A stretch of DNA of 64,000 nucleotides, from NCBI RefSeq assembly GCF_009883635.2, contig NZ_CP026115.2:6126191-6190190 (forward strand), read 5' to 3'. The DNA comes from Pseudomonas putida (GTDB lineage: Bacteria > Pseudomonadota > Gammaproteobacteria > Pseudomonadales > Pseudomonadaceae). Shown here piece by piece: positions 35,420 through 44,629 of the stretch (positions within the stretch are counted from its first letter, which is position 1; each line of letters begins with the position of its first letter). Below the pieces are notes generated by a model that saw nothing but the letters and a program-made list of their open reading frames with translations, was not told the origin of the DNA and did not search any database. A program made the translations under genes and the position numbers.

Positions 35420-36643
35420 ATGGATCTCATCTTTCGAAACGTGCGCATCGACGACGCGCAACCGTTGCTGGACGTGGCCGTGCACGACGGCAAGATCGCC
35501 CAGATCGCCCCGGCAATTGCCGCACGCGCGGCGCAGGAAATCGAAGCCAACGGCAATGTGCTGATTCCGGGCTTCGTCGAAGGCCACCTGCACCTTGAAA
35601 AGGCCAACGTCATGCAGCGCAAGGCCAATCGCTCCGGCACCCTGAAGGAGGCGATCGCGGTCACCGCCGCGCTCAAGCCGATGCTGACCCGCGAGGATAT
35701 CCTCGAGCGCTCGACCCAGGTGCTGCGCGCCCTCGTGCAGGCGGGCAGCACCCATGTCCGCGCCCATGCCGAGTTCGACCCGGTGCAAGGCTTCACCGGC
35801 CTCGACGTGGTGCTTGAGCTGCGCGAGAAGTTTCGCGACATCATCGACATCCAGGTGGTCGCGTTCCCCCAGGAAGGCATCCTGAAACTGCCGGGCATGA
35901 AGGCGATGATGGTCGAGGCCATGGAAAAAGGCGCCAATGTCGTCGGCGGCATTCCCTACAACGACGTATCCCCCTTCGATCACATCGACTTCGTCTTCGA
36001 CCTGGCCAAGCGCTACGGCAAGGACATCGACTTCCACCAGGACTTCGCCGATGACGCCGAGCAGATGACCATCGAGTACGTGGCCCGCCGCACCCTCGCC
36101 GAGGGCTACCACGGCCGCGTCTGCGTCGGCCACCTGACCAGCCTGGCCGCAGTCGAACCCGAGCGGCAGGCGCGCATCATCGAACTGCTGCGCGAGGCCG
36201 ACATCAGCGTGATGTGCCTGCCGGCCACCGACCTGCACCTGGGGGCGCGCGGCGACAGCCACAACATACGGCGCACACTGACCCCGGTACGGGCACTGCG
36301 CGATGGCGGCGTGAACGTGTGCCTGGCCACCAACAACATTCGCAATGCATTCACCCCGTATGGCACCGGCGACTTGCTGAACATCGCCCAACTCGCCCTG
36401 CCGGCCTGCCACCTGGGCGGCGCCGATGACCAGGCTACGGTGTTGTCGATGCTCACTACCCGCCCGGCCAAGGCCTTGGGGTTGCACAACTATGGCCTGG
36501 CGGTGGGCAACGACGCCGACCTGGTGCTGGTGGACACGCAGGCGGTCAGCGATGTGATACTCGACCTGCCAGCGCGGTTGATGGTGCTCAAGCGTGGCAA
36601 GGTGGTGGCGACCGCAGAACATCGGCGCACGGTGATCTTCTGA
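35420..36643 (+). CDS. Cytosine deaminase / AtzC-like amidohydrolase
   Basis: 407 residues. The start at 35420 has GAGGAG 8 nt upstream; 35402 and 35414 are in-frame alternatives. Metal ligands of the amidohydrolase superfamily are seen as HLHLEK (near residue 61), the His in IDFHQDFADD, the His in VCVGHLTS, and a late Asp in CLATNNIRNAF where cytosine deaminases have the conserved D or N tract. The family deaminates cytosine, isocytosine, creatinine-like rings or N-alkyl-ammelides. It probably belongs to the cyn operon, suggesting a nitrogen heterocycle or carbamoyl substrate whose breakdown can release cyanate. That link is inference. Confidence 0.83.
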   Translation: MDLIFRNVRIDDAQPLLDVAVHDGKIAQIAPAIAARAAQEIEANGNVLIPGFVEGHLHLEKANVMQRKANRSGTLKEAIAVTAALKPMLTREDILERSTQVLRALVQAGSTHVRAHAEFDPVQGFTGLDVVLELREKFRDIIDIQVVAFPQEGILKLPGMKAMMVEAMEKGANVVGGIPYNDVSPFDHIDFVFDLAKRYGKDIDFHQDFADDAEQMTIEYVARRTLAEGYHGRVCVGHLTSLAAVEPERQARIIELLREADISVMCLPATDLHLGARGDSHNIRRTLTPVRALRDGGVNVCLATNNIRNAFTPYGTGDLLNIAQLALPACHLGGADDQATVLSMLTTRPAKALGLHNYGLAVGNDADLVLVDTQAVSDVILDLPARLMVLKRGKVVATAEHRRTVIF

Positions 36644-36654
36644 GCCGTCTGCCG

Positions 36655-37383
36655 TTATTGCTGCTGGCGCGTGGCGCAGACCACGATCTCGCGCACGCAG
36701 ACCGATTGCGGTTGGCCGTAAGCGAAGTCGATCACCTCAGCGATGTGCTCGGCGCTCAGTACCCCGCCCATGTCTTTCTTCCACTCGTCGTAGCCCGCCT
36801 TGATGCCCTCATCGCTGGTATGGCTCAGCAGTTCGGTATCCACGGCGCCCGGCTCGATGGTGATCACCCGCACATTGCTCGGCGACAGTTCTTCGCGCAG
36901 GTTCTCGGACAGGCCGCTGACAGCAAATTTGGTACCGACGTAGGCGACGTGGTTGGGGAACGTCTTGCGCCCGGCGACGGAGCTGACATTGATGATGGTG
37001 CCTTGCTTGCGCGCGACCATGCCGGCAGCCACGGCATGGATGCCATTGAGCAGCCCACGCACATTGATGTCGAGCATGCGGTCCCATTCGCCAGGGTCCT
37101 GGGTAGCGATGTTGCCCAGCAGCATCACGCCAGCGTTGTTGATGATCGCATCCACCGGGCCGAAACGCTGTTCGGCCTCGCCGACCGCCGCCAGCACCGC
37201 CGCCCGGTCGGTCACGTCGACCGACAGCGCCAGGCTATTGGGCAGTTGCAGTTGCAGCATCGGCTCCAGGCGGCGTGCCAGCAGCAGCAACGCGTGGCCG
37301 CGGCTGGACAGCAGCCTGGCGGTGGCCAGGCCAATGCCGGAGCTGGCACCGCTGATCACGACCAGGGGTTTATGGGTAGTCAT
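36655..37383 (-). CDS. Short-chain dehydrogenase (SDR)
   Basis: 242 residues from ATG 37383, with AGGAG 8 nt upstream. Cofactor motif ISGASSGIGLATARLL at residues ~10-25, NNAGVML near 83, catalytic Ser in NVSSVAGRK and YVGTKFAV. This is the YdfG-like 3-hydroxy acid/serine dehydrogenase branch. It is divergent from a LysR regulator gene, which may control it, and converges with the amidohydrolase gene with only 11 bp between stops. Confidence 0.87.
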   Translation of the reverse strand: MTTHKPLVVISGASSGIGLATARLLSSRGHALLLLARRLEPMLQLQLPNSLALSVDVTDRAAVLAAVGEAEQRFGPVDAIINNAGVMLLGNIATQDPGEWDRMLDINVRGLLNGIHAVAAGMVARKQGTIINVSSVAGRKTFPNHVAYVGTKFAVSGLSENLREELSPSNVRVITIEPGAVDTELLSHTSDEGIKAGYDEWKKDMGGVLSAEHIAEVIDFAYGQPQSVCVREIVVCATRQQQ

Positions 37384-37505
37384 GGTGAAACTCCTGATAT
37401 TCGAAGTGCCTATTGATAAAACGCAGGGCAAGTATAGGTAAGGGTTAAAACCACGAAAAATGGGATATTCTTGTGGCTGCCATCGGCAGAACTTATGGGT
37501 AACCC

Positions 37506-38318
37506 GTGGATTATCGTCAGCTTCGTGCGTTCATCGCCGTGTTCGAAGAACGCAATATCACCGCCGCCGCACGCGCCATACACCTGAGCCAGCCGGCGCT
37601 GTCGGGCAGCATCAAGGCACTGGAAGATGCACTGGGCACCACACTGTTCGTGCGTCGGCCCAGGGGCGTGGAGGTCACCGACGATGCGCGTGCCCTCTAC
37701 CCCGAAGCCCAGCGCATGGTCGCCGAGGCGAGCAGGCTGCTGACCCGGTTTCGCAGCGACCGCGCCTGTGCAGCCTTGCAGATCGGCGTGGAGCACGATG
37801 TCAGCTCGGTGACGGTGAAGCAGCTTGTGCTGGCTGCGGCAGCCATCACACCTGCCGTGCGCCTGCAGTTGGTGACCGGCTGCATGGGCGCCGCGCGGCT
37901 GGCCAGCGAAGAATTGCGTTGTGAGGATGAGTTGTTTCTACCCTTGCTCAGTGACCCGTTCGTGCGGGCCCTGCCATTGGCCAGCGACGGGCATGAACGC
38001 TGGATCATCTGCCCCGCACTGCCAAGCCATCAGCGGCTGCAGCCATTCTACGATGGCGTCCCGGTGGCCGAAGCCGAAACCTTTGCACTGGCTTTGGAAC
38101 TGGTAGCCGCCGGGCTGGGGTCGGCGATCGTGCCGCAATCGCTGGCCACAGAGCAGCGTGATGTGCGCACCGAACCGCTGCCGCAACTGGACATGCGTCG
38201 GCGCATCGGCCTGTGCTATTCGGCTCAGGCATTGGCACTCGAAGGGGTCATTCAGCTGCGCGATGCCTTGCAACTTTCGATTGGCCAGCCGGCCTGGCTG
38301 GCACTGCCCAGCAGCTGA
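37506..38318 (+). CDS. LysR-family regulator (short)
   Basis: 270 residues from a GTG start. The DNA-binding domain is complete (ITAAARAIHLSQPALSGSIKALEDALG), but the protein is 25-40 residues shorter than normal and the effector-binding domain appears reduced in its middle (ELRCEDELFLPLLSD). Divergent from the SDR gene with 122 bp between, so the SDR is the likely target. Confidence 0.83.
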   Translation: MDYRQLRAFIAVFEERNITAAARAIHLSQPALSGSIKALEDALGTTLFVRRPRGVEVTDDARALYPEAQRMVAEASRLLTRFRSDRACAALQIGVEHDVSSVTVKQLVLAAAAITPAVRLQLVTGCMGAARLASEELRCEDELFLPLLSDPFVRALPLASDGHERWIICPALPSHQRLQPFYDGVPVAEAETFALALELVAAGLGSAIVPQSLATEQRDVRTEPLPQLDMRRRIGLCYSAQALALEGVIQLRDALQLSIGQPAWLALPSS

Positions 38319-38481
38319 CTCGTGGTGATGCAACCGGTGAACGCCTCACCCGGCTTTCCTGCAAAGACTCGCTCATCAGCCAACCGGCGGCGCGATCTGT
38401 CGACAACAAGGCGCGCGCTGAAATGCAATCAGGCGCTGCCGGGCGTCTACTGGTCGGCCATCGCCTCGGCAAGGGACTGAT

Positions 38482-39249
38482 ATGCACGTGATCAACGCTT
38501 TGAGCTCGGACTTCTACGAAGTCGAGTGCGCAGACAAACCGGCCAGCATGTGGGATGTGTTCCCGGGCTGGAACGCCCATGATCGCTTCGGCATCGTCAT
38601 CTACGAACCACTGGCCGCGCTAGGGGCGACCCACCTCATCCAGCTGGCGTGCATGTGCTTCTATGACATCAAGCCGATGCGCCGCACCGAGCGCAAGGTC
38701 TACCCCGAGATGTTCGCGATCCATGTCGGCGGCTGGTGGGGTGGCCATGGCAACTTCGATTTCTGGCCGCCGCGTCGTGAGATCCAGGTGGCGGACGACC
38801 ACCGCGAGATTCTGGGTGCGATCAACGATTTCGGCATCACCCGCCTGGCGCTGCCCGAACGCCCGGTGCGTGATCTGGTGCATCGGCGCAAGGAAGAAGA
38901 CTGCGCCCTGGACCGGCTCGCCACCTCGATCTTCTACAGCCCCACGGGCCGCGTCGCCCAGCCGGACTTCACCATCCGCAGCAACAACCCGCGCAGCGAG
39001 CGGGACGTGCAACGCAATATCAACCCGGTGCAGCTTTCCGAGCAGGGTTTTGCCCAGTTGCAGAAATCGGCGGTCCCGGTCAAAGAGTCGGATGCCGACT
39101 TCACGCCCCGGCAGATCGAGCTGAACGTCAATGTCACAGCGGCCATGCGTGAGCAGGCGGAGCGTAACCGCACGGCGCTGAAGGTCGATGGGCTGATCAC
39201 CGAGGGGTACCGGTTCGTCGACCCGGCGCAATCGCTGAAGTGCCTGTGA
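38482..39249 (+). CDS. Uncharacterised conserved protein, 255 aa
   Basis: Starts at an ATG preceded by AAGGGA. No recognised domain, signal peptide or membrane segment. It is rich in aromatic residues in the first 100 positions (FPGWNAHDRFG, HVGGWWGGHGNFDFWPPRR), which suggests a folded enzyme-like or binding domain. The C-terminal third is polar and probably helical (TAAMREQAERNRTALKVDG). Codon use is like its neighbours. It stands alone between a LysR gene and a small paralogue gene, so context gives no hint of function. Confidence 0.7.
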   Translation: MHVINALSSDFYEVECADKPASMWDVFPGWNAHDRFGIVIYEPLAALGATHLIQLACMCFYDIKPMRRTERKVYPEMFAIHVGGWWGGHGNFDFWPPRREIQVADDHREILGAINDFGITRLALPERPVRDLVHRRKEEDCALDRLATSIFYSPTGRVAQPDFTIRSNNPRSERDVQRNINPVQLSEQGFAQLQKSAVPVKESDADFTPRQIELNVNVTAAMREQAERNRTALKVDGLITEGYRFVDPAQSLKCL

Positions 39250-39279
39250 AGTGAACGGCCACCCTCTCAGCACGTCAAG

Positions 39280-39576
39280 TCAAGCGTAAGCCGCCTGCCT
39301 GAATCGAGGCGGCCCTTCGACGGCGACACGTCTCGCCTGCCCCACGCCCCAGGCCAGCGCCTGGGTCATCGACTCGCCAGGCCTTGAAGCAAAGGCTTCT
39401 TCATGCAGCGCCATGCCGCAGCCGGCGTAAACGCCGATGAACATTTGCGTGTTGCCTGTTCGCGACAGTCGTACCTGGACATCGATGGTCGTGCCATCGT
39501 CCAGGGTTTCTCCGTGAGCCCGATGGTGAAGTATCGGATCTGCCCAGTTCCAGAACACATCCCCGCGAATCCGCAT
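39280..39576 (-). CDS. Conserved small protein, paralogue of the protein at 10445-10741
   Basis: 98 residues with a GGAGGG ribosome site upstream of ATG 39576. It shares W-DPILHH, a following H-E-LD-G stretch, the RLSRTGNTQMFIGVY block and the WGV-QARRVA end with the other copy. No known domain; no signal peptide. It is the more acidic of the two. Equal length and conserved spacing argue for selection on both copies. Confidence 0.75.
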   Translation of the reverse strand: MRIRGDVFWNWADPILHHRAHGETLDDGTTIDVQVRLSRTGNTQMFIGVYAGCGMALHEEAFASRPGESMTQALAWGVGQARRVAVEGPPRFRQAAYA

Positions 39577-39785
39577 GCCGCCCTCCTACGACTTTAGTCT
39601 TATGTGTATGGCTCACCACACCATAGCGGAGAAGGCCGATAGCGCAACGCGATCGATGCAGAATGCCAACGGGTTCCGACTACCGGTGGAAGAACAGCCG
39701 TTGCTGGCTCTGAAGGCCCGCAGCAGTTGACAGCCACCTCCGGGCAAACTAGCGAATGGGATTGTCAAATCGCAATGTGAGGCGC

Positions 39786-40014
39786 ATGAACATCGAACGC
39801 TCCCTGGCTTCGCTGCTGATCGCGAGTGGCCTGCTGGCAACATGGCGCCAGGGCCGACCGTCAACGATGGGCCGCTGCTCTGGCACAATGAAAGCCTGAC
39901 CTATCTCTGGGGCAAGAACTACAAGGTCGACCCGCCCATCCAGCAGACCTTCACCTTCGAAAGTGCGAGCGACTGGACCTGGGGCGACATCTGGTTCTTC
40001 GTCGGCCAGATCAA
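39786..40014 (+). pseudogene. Remnant of a Tsx-like nucleoside-channel outer-membrane protein gene
   Basis: An ATG at 39786 opens a signal-peptide-like stretch (MNIERSLASLLIASGLLA), but the frame then fails. The mature N-terminus continues in another frame from about 39842: GPLLWHNESLTYLWGKNYKV, then PPIQQTFTFESASDW and GDIWFFVGQIK. These are recognisable as the beginning of Tsx/OmpK-family outer-membrane proteins. After about 40014 homology stops and AT-rich unrelated sequence begins. The gene is therefore both frameshifted and truncated, with about 200 residues lost. Confidence 0.78.
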
Positions 40015-40206
40015 AGTTGTTCGCGCAAAGTGCTCACATACTTTCCGCGCGAAGCCAGGCAATAAGATTTCAAAGAGAAAAACCACATTGCGTTAATCAC
40101 TGCATTAAATTAGCGGCCACGCTTTAATACCCAGCATGACTCCCCAAGCTCTCGAGGCATTGGTTATCAATTGAATTCACATTGACTTGAGATGAGTCGT
40201 GGCTCC

Positions 40207-41226
40207 TCAGTTTAAAATCGTACCAGAATCAAGCAGCCTCCAGATTTCGTCACTATTGACATCTGCATCAAATCTTTTACCTGACGCAGAGTTTCCTACG
40301 CCGTCGCCTCTGGCAAAGATCAAGTCGTAGTAGATTGTAATTTTCTTTTGCACATCCAAGCGATTAAATGGAAAATCCATTATGAGGGTCCTATCATTAA
40401 AGCTAAATATAGTCGGGAAATCTGGGTAGAAATCAATATTGCGCCAGCAGCAGTATGTTTCAGTCGCCACCAACGAACCTTGATCATGTATCTGAAAAAC
40501 GATGAGCGCACGAGGAGGTTCTTTTTCGATCGAATAGAATTCTTTCAATTCCGGGCTCTGGGTCATTTTAAAATAAAGACTACTTATTATGAGCTTGCTG
40601 TTTTTTAAGGTGAGTATTATTCTTATTGGCTGAACTCTTTTGCTGATTCTCGGCGACCAATTAACTGAAATTGATTTTCCTGCAAAAAAAGCGTCTCTAT
40701 TGGATTGAGGAGGTGGAGAGACAGAAACCATTGACGTCGATTGATTAGTGGGGGAGACGGGTACAACTGCGGGATTTGCTTTTTGAATAGTCACCTTACT
40801 TGCTGACTTTGTTGCAGATTGGCTCTTCACACTAGAGCTTTGCTGGCCAGATGAACTACCAGCCTCTTCAGGTACAAAACGATTCAAAAGTATTTTATAC
40901 ATTTCAAATTTTTGATCTGGACTAAATTTCTCTTTTGACATCATCTCACAGAACAAATAAAGAAACCTGTTTGTAGCGTTAGCTTTTTCTGATAGCGGGA
41001 AGTCTTTTTGAATATTCTGAGTCGCCGACGATACTTTTCCACTAATTTCACCTTCGGCTTTAGCAATTTTCAAGGTTGTTTCTGCGGTAGCTTTAACTTT
41101 CCCCTCTGTGCTTGAGGATAGTTCGACACGAGGATCTAGTACTGAGCAGTCGTATGTTTGATCAGCCGAGGCTGAATTGAAGCTTAGCAAAAAGCACAAC
41201 GCTACTATTTCTCTGATTCTTACCAT
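40207..41226 (-). CDS. Orphan secreted protein in AT-rich DNA
   Basis: 339 residues from ATG 41226, which has GGAGGG 6 nt upstream. A Sec signal peptide (MVRIREIVALCFLLSFNSASA) precedes a helical, lysine-rich segment (residues ~35-110), a Ser/Thr/Gln-rich linker (~120-175) and a C-terminal beta-rich domain with two adjacent cysteines (TYCCWRN). Base composition and codon use are clearly more AT-rich than the flanks, a sign of horizontal transfer. No homologue is recognised. The architecture (exported, linker, C-terminal beta domain) fits an envelope or secreted factor, but no function can be assigned. Confidence 0.72.
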   Translation of the reverse strand: MVRIREIVALCFLLSFNSASADQTYDCSVLDPRVELSSSTEGKVKATAETTLKIAKAEGEISGKVSSATQNIQKDFPLSEKANATNRFLYLFCEMMSKEKFSPDQKFEMYKILLNRFVPEEAGSSSGQQSSSVKSQSATKSASKVTIQKANPAVVPVSPTNQSTSMVSVSPPPQSNRDAFFAGKSISVNWSPRISKRVQPIRIILTLKNSKLIISSLYFKMTQSPELKEFYSIEKEPPRALIVFQIHDQGSLVATETYCCWRNIDFYPDFPTIFSFNDRTLIMDFPFNRLDVQKKITIYYDLIFARGDGVGNSASGKRFDADVNSDEIWRLLDSGTILN

Positions 41227-41239
41227 TTCCAACCCTCCA

Positions 41240-41950
41240 ACTTTACCTGATGCTTTGCTTGAAGCTTCGCTTTATAGATGAGGTAAGGAATGCATTTCTA
41301 AGATCGCAAGGTGCTGTCTTGCTTTGCTTGAGCTAAAAGCATAGCTTGTTTTTTAAAGCAGGCGAAAATAGTTTACTTAACGGACTTCTTGAGTGTCATT
41401 AACCGCCCTGCGTTAGCGTGCAGCTTCCCCAAGATGGCACCCCAAGAGGTGCACGGCCATTTTGCTAGTCATTAATTACAAAAGGGATAAATTCATGTCT
41501 GGATCAGCGAAATAAATGAACGACTACGCATCACTGCCGATTCCCACATGCGCCCATATCGGACGGGTACATCGCCGTCTCGATCATACTGCCCATCCGC
41601 ATCCAAAAGCGTAAGAGCCTGATTAGGAGAGCAATATTAATAGCTATTGAAATCATGCAGGCCAGCGCCAGCCGCGTAAGTCAACAGGAAAGAAGTACAT
41701 AAACGGGGAGGTTGAAAACATCAACCTCTTTGACCATCCCCCTGACAGCTGCCCCTCGCGACAGCCAATGAACCGTACCTTATCAGTGTACAGGCCGCTC
41801 ACGATTCGTTGACCCACCTTCAGAGCAGGCGAAGGGAGTATGCGGTGCCTGCAATCAGCCCCGCCCAACCTTGTCATTTGCCAAATCCTGGGCCAAGGTC
41901 GATACCACTGATATCTCTGCCGCAACCTCCCTGCCGAAAGGAGTCACCCC
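41240..41950. other. AT-rich intergenic region
   Basis: About 710 bp between the orphan gene and the aminotransferase gene. It holds two direct copies of TGCTTTGCTTGA (41251 and 41320) near the orphan gene's promoter and a terminator-like hairpin at 41708. A leftward 90-codon frame at 41653-41925 lacks a ribosome site and recognisable content. It may be debris from the same insertion event. Confidence 0.45.
41708..41731 (+). terminator. Terminator-like hairpin
   Basis: GAGGTTGA / TCAACCTC, 8-bp perfect stem with a 5-nt loop followed by TTT. There is no rightward gene immediately upstream, so it may be the relic of a lost gene. Confidence 0.5.
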
Positions 41951-43084
41951 ATGTCCAAGATCTATCCCGCCATTGATCCCGAAGGGCTGGTCGAGTACTC
42001 GGTGGTCTACACCGACCGCTCGCTCAATCACATGTCGCAGGCCTTCCAGGGCGTGATGAGGAACATTTCCAGCACCCTGAAACAGGTCTACAACGCCCAG
42101 GCCGTTGCAGTAGTCCCAGGCAGCGGCACCTTCGGCATGGAAGCGGTAGCGCGGCAGTTCGCCACCGGCCAGCAATGCCTGGTGATCCGCAACGGCTGGT
42201 TCAGTTACCGCTGGAGCCAGATCCTTGAGATGGGCAACATCCCGGCGGCCACCACGGTGCTGAAAGCCCGGCCGGTCGAAACCGGTCGCCAGGCGGCCTA
42301 CGCCCCTCCTCCCCTGGACGAAGTGCTGACGGCCATTGAAGCGCACAAGCCGCAGGTGGTCTTCGCCCCCCATGTTGAAACCTCATCCGGGATGATTCTG
42401 CCCGACGATTACCTGCGGGCCGTCGGCGACGCCGTGCATGCGGTGGGTGGCCTGTTCGTGCTGGACTGCATCGCCTCAGGCACGCTGTGGGTCGATATGC
42501 AAAAGTGCGCCGTCGACCTGCTGATCAGCGCACCCCAGAAAGGCTGGAGCGCCTCCCCTTGCTGCGCCCTGGTGATGTTCAGTGCCTTGGCCCTGGAGCG
42601 CATCGGGCAGACGCAGAGCAGCAGCTTTGCCTGCGACCTGAAAAAGTGGCTGCAGATCATGCAGGCCTACGAACAGGGTGGGCATGCCTACCACGCGACC
42701 ATGCCCAGCGATTCACTGGCGCGGTTCAACGACGTGATGAACGAAATGCAAGCCTATGGCTTCGACAAGCTGCGCGGCGAACAACAGGCGCTGGGCGATC
42801 GGGTACGCGCCATACTGGCCGGCAAAGGCATCAGGAGCGTGGCCGCAGCGGGATTCCAGGCCCCGGGCGTGGTGGTGAGTTACACCGATGATGCCGACAT
42901 CAAGAACGGCAGCAAATTTGCCGAGCACGGCCTGCAGATCGCCGCCGGCGTGCCGTTGCAATGTGACGAGCCCGCCGACTTCCAGACCTTCCGCATCGGC
43001 CTGTTCGGGCTGGAAAAACTGCACAACATCGAGCGCACGGTCAGCACCCTTGAGCAGGCATTGGACGAAGTGCTGGTGAACTGA
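41951..43084 (+). CDS. Class V aminotransferase (alanine/serine-glyoxylate type)
   Basis: 377 residues. PLP-binding features of fold type I class V are seen: the glycine-serine loop VPGSGTFGMEAVARQF near residue 57, the Asp in GGLFVLDCIASGTLWVD, and the Schiff-base Lys in SAPQKGWSASPCCALV near 196. Family members transfer amino groups between alanine or serine and glyoxylate or other 2-oxo acids. Ribosome site AAAGGAG. It stands alone and converges with the metR gene. Confidence 0.87.
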   Translation: MSKIYPAIDPEGLVEYSVVYTDRSLNHMSQAFQGVMRNISSTLKQVYNAQAVAVVPGSGTFGMEAVARQFATGQQCLVIRNGWFSYRWSQILEMGNIPAATTVLKARPVETGRQAAYAPPPLDEVLTAIEAHKPQVVFAPHVETSSGMILPDDYLRAVGDAVHAVGGLFVLDCIASGTLWVDMQKCAVDLLISAPQKGWSASPCCALVMFSALALERIGQTQSSSFACDLKKWLQIMQAYEQGGHAYHATMPSDSLARFNDVMNEMQAYGFDKLRGEQQALGDRVRAILAGKGIRSVAAAGFQAPGVVVSYTDDADIKNGSKFAEHGLQIAAGVPLQCDEPADFQTFRIGLFGLEKLHNIERTVSTLEQALDEVLVN

Positions 43085-43151
43085 ACCTCATCCTGGCTGC
43101 ATTTCGCCTACGCTGCAGACTGACCTCACACCAGCGCCAGGAGCGTGGATG

Positions 43152-44081
43152 TCAGGCAGAGCGCCCTGTCACCGCGTTCACGCCCTCCAGCGTGGCAAAG
43201 GAAATGTCTTTTGCAGTGAGCAGGAAATCGCTCATGTAAGGCACTTCGAGCATGTCGCTGCGCACCGCAGCATACAGCGTCGCCTGCAGGCCATGCTCGC
43301 CCAGGCGCCTGGCGATCACATAGCCACGCGAGGTGTACTCGTGCACCGCCCAGTTGGGCAGGCAGCACACGCCACGGCCGCTGGCCACCAGCTGCATCAT
43401 CATGACGGTCATTTCTGCGGTGCGGACCTGAGCCGGTTCGATGCCGGCGGGGTCAAGAAAGCCGGTGAAGATATCCAGGCGGTTGCGTTCGATCGGGTAG
43501 GTGATCAGGGTCTGGCTGGCGATGTCGGCGGGTTCCACATGCAGCTTGTCGCGCAGCGCATGATGCTTGTCGATGGCCAGCATCGCCTCGTAGCCGAACA
43601 GCGGCACGTAGGTGATCCCAGGCAGTGGCAGCGGGTCGGAGGTCACCACCAGATCGAGGTCGCCGCGCTCCAGGGCCGGCAGCGGCGCGAACGACAGGCC
43701 CGATGCCAGGTCCAGCTCAACCTCCGGCCAGGCGCCGCGAAACTCGTCCAGCGAGGGCATCAACCACTGGTAGCAGCTGTGGCACTCGATGGCGATGTGC
43801 AGCCGATCGGCCGTGCCGTTGGCCAGCTTGCTCAAGTTGCGCTCCGTGGTGCGGATCAGCGGCAGCACCTGGTCGGCCAGTTGCAGCAGCTTGAGGCCGG
43901 CGGTGGTGAAGCGCACCGGTTTGGACTTGCGCACGAACACCGGCATGCCGACGCGGTTTTCCAGCTCGCGGAACTGGTGCGACAACGCCGACTGGGTCAG
44001 GTGCAGGCGCTCGGCGGCGTCGGGCATGCTGTCGGTTTCGCGCAGGGCATGCAGGGTGCGCAGGTGTCTCAGATCAATCAT
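43152..44081 (-). CDS. metR: LysR-family regulator MetR
   Basis: 309 residues. It opens MIDLRHLRTLHALRETDSM with helix-turn-helix AERLHLTQSALSHQFRELE, a close match to MetR, the homocysteine-responsive activator of methionine genes. It is the fourth gene of an operon with mesX, mesD and a flavin reductase, starting 15 bp after the reductase. A perfect MetR-type box (TGAA-N5-TTCA) lies upstream of mesX, giving the expected target. Confidence 0.88.
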   Translation of the reverse strand: MIDLRHLRTLHALRETDSMPDAAERLHLTQSALSHQFRELENRVGMPVFVRKSKPVRFTTAGLKLLQLADQVLPLIRTTERNLSKLANGTADRLHIAIECHSCYQWLMPSLDEFRGAWPEVELDLASGLSFAPLPALERGDLDLVVTSDPLPLPGITYVPLFGYEAMLAIDKHHALRDKLHVEPADIASQTLITYPIERNRLDIFTGFLDPAGIEPAQVRTAEMTVMMMQLVASGRGVCCLPNWAVHEYTSRGYVIARRLGEHGLQATLYAAVRSDMLEVPYMSDFLLTAKDISFATLEGVNAVTGRSA

Positions 44082-44096
44082 GGGAAGCCGGCAAAC

Positions 44097-44606
44097 TCAC
44101 AGCGCGCCATGGGCGGCAAGGTTGCAATATTGTCCTTTGAAATACAGCAAGGGTTGCGTCGCCGCAGCGTCCTGCACCTTCAACGCCTTCACCTCACCGA
44201 TCACGATCAGGTGATCACCGGCAACGTGTTCGGCGTGAAGCTCGCAGTCCAGCCAGTGCAGGCTGCCGGCAATCAGCGGATTGCCCAGCGGCGATTCCTG
44301 CCAGTCGACGCCCTGCCACTTGTCAGTGCCCTTGCGGGCGAACTGGTTGGAAATCCCCACCTGCTCGCCGGAAAGGATGTTGACCGCGAACCGACCCGCC
44401 TGGCGCATACCGGGATAACTGGCCGAGCCGGCCATCACGCTGAAGGAAACCAGCGGTGGGTTCACCGATACGCTGTAGAACGATTGGCAGGTGAAGCCGA
44501 TCGGCTGGCCCTCGATCATTGAGGTGATCACCGTGATGCCGGAGGCGTAGTGCCCCAGCGCCTGGCGAAAGCTCACGGGCTCGATGGCCGTACTGAGAAG
44601 TGACAT
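44097..44606 (-). CDS. Flavin reductase (FMN-binding split barrel)
   Basis: 169 residues with the split-barrel flavin reductase pattern: FRQALGHYASGITVITS at residues ~12-28, GFTCQSFYSVSVNPPLVSFSV in the middle, and late GDHLIVIGEVKAL. It would supply reduced FMN. Encoded between mesD and metR, it is a plausible reductant source for the oxygen-dependent MesX step. Members of this family also serve two-component monooxygenases, but none is adjacent. Confidence 0.88.
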   Translation of the reverse strand: MSLLSTAIEPVSFRQALGHYASGITVITSMIEGQPIGFTCQSFYSVSVNPPLVSFSVMAGSASYPGMRQAGRFAVNILSGEQVGISNQFARKGTDKWQGVDWQESPLGNPLIAGSLHWLDCELHAEHVAGDHLIVIGEVKALKVQDAAATQPLLYFKGQYCNLAAHGAL

Positions 44607-44629
44607 GGCAAATCCTGACGGTCGGGGGC

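Noticed and set aside
41251..41331. Two direct copies of TGCTTTGCTTGA 69 bp apart
   Set aside because: Only two short copies in low-complexity AT-rich DNA; could be chance. Mentioned in the region description but not raised as a finding.
41653..41925. 90-codon leftward frame in the AT-rich gap
   Set aside because: Overlaps the terminator-like hairpin and shows no coding signature.
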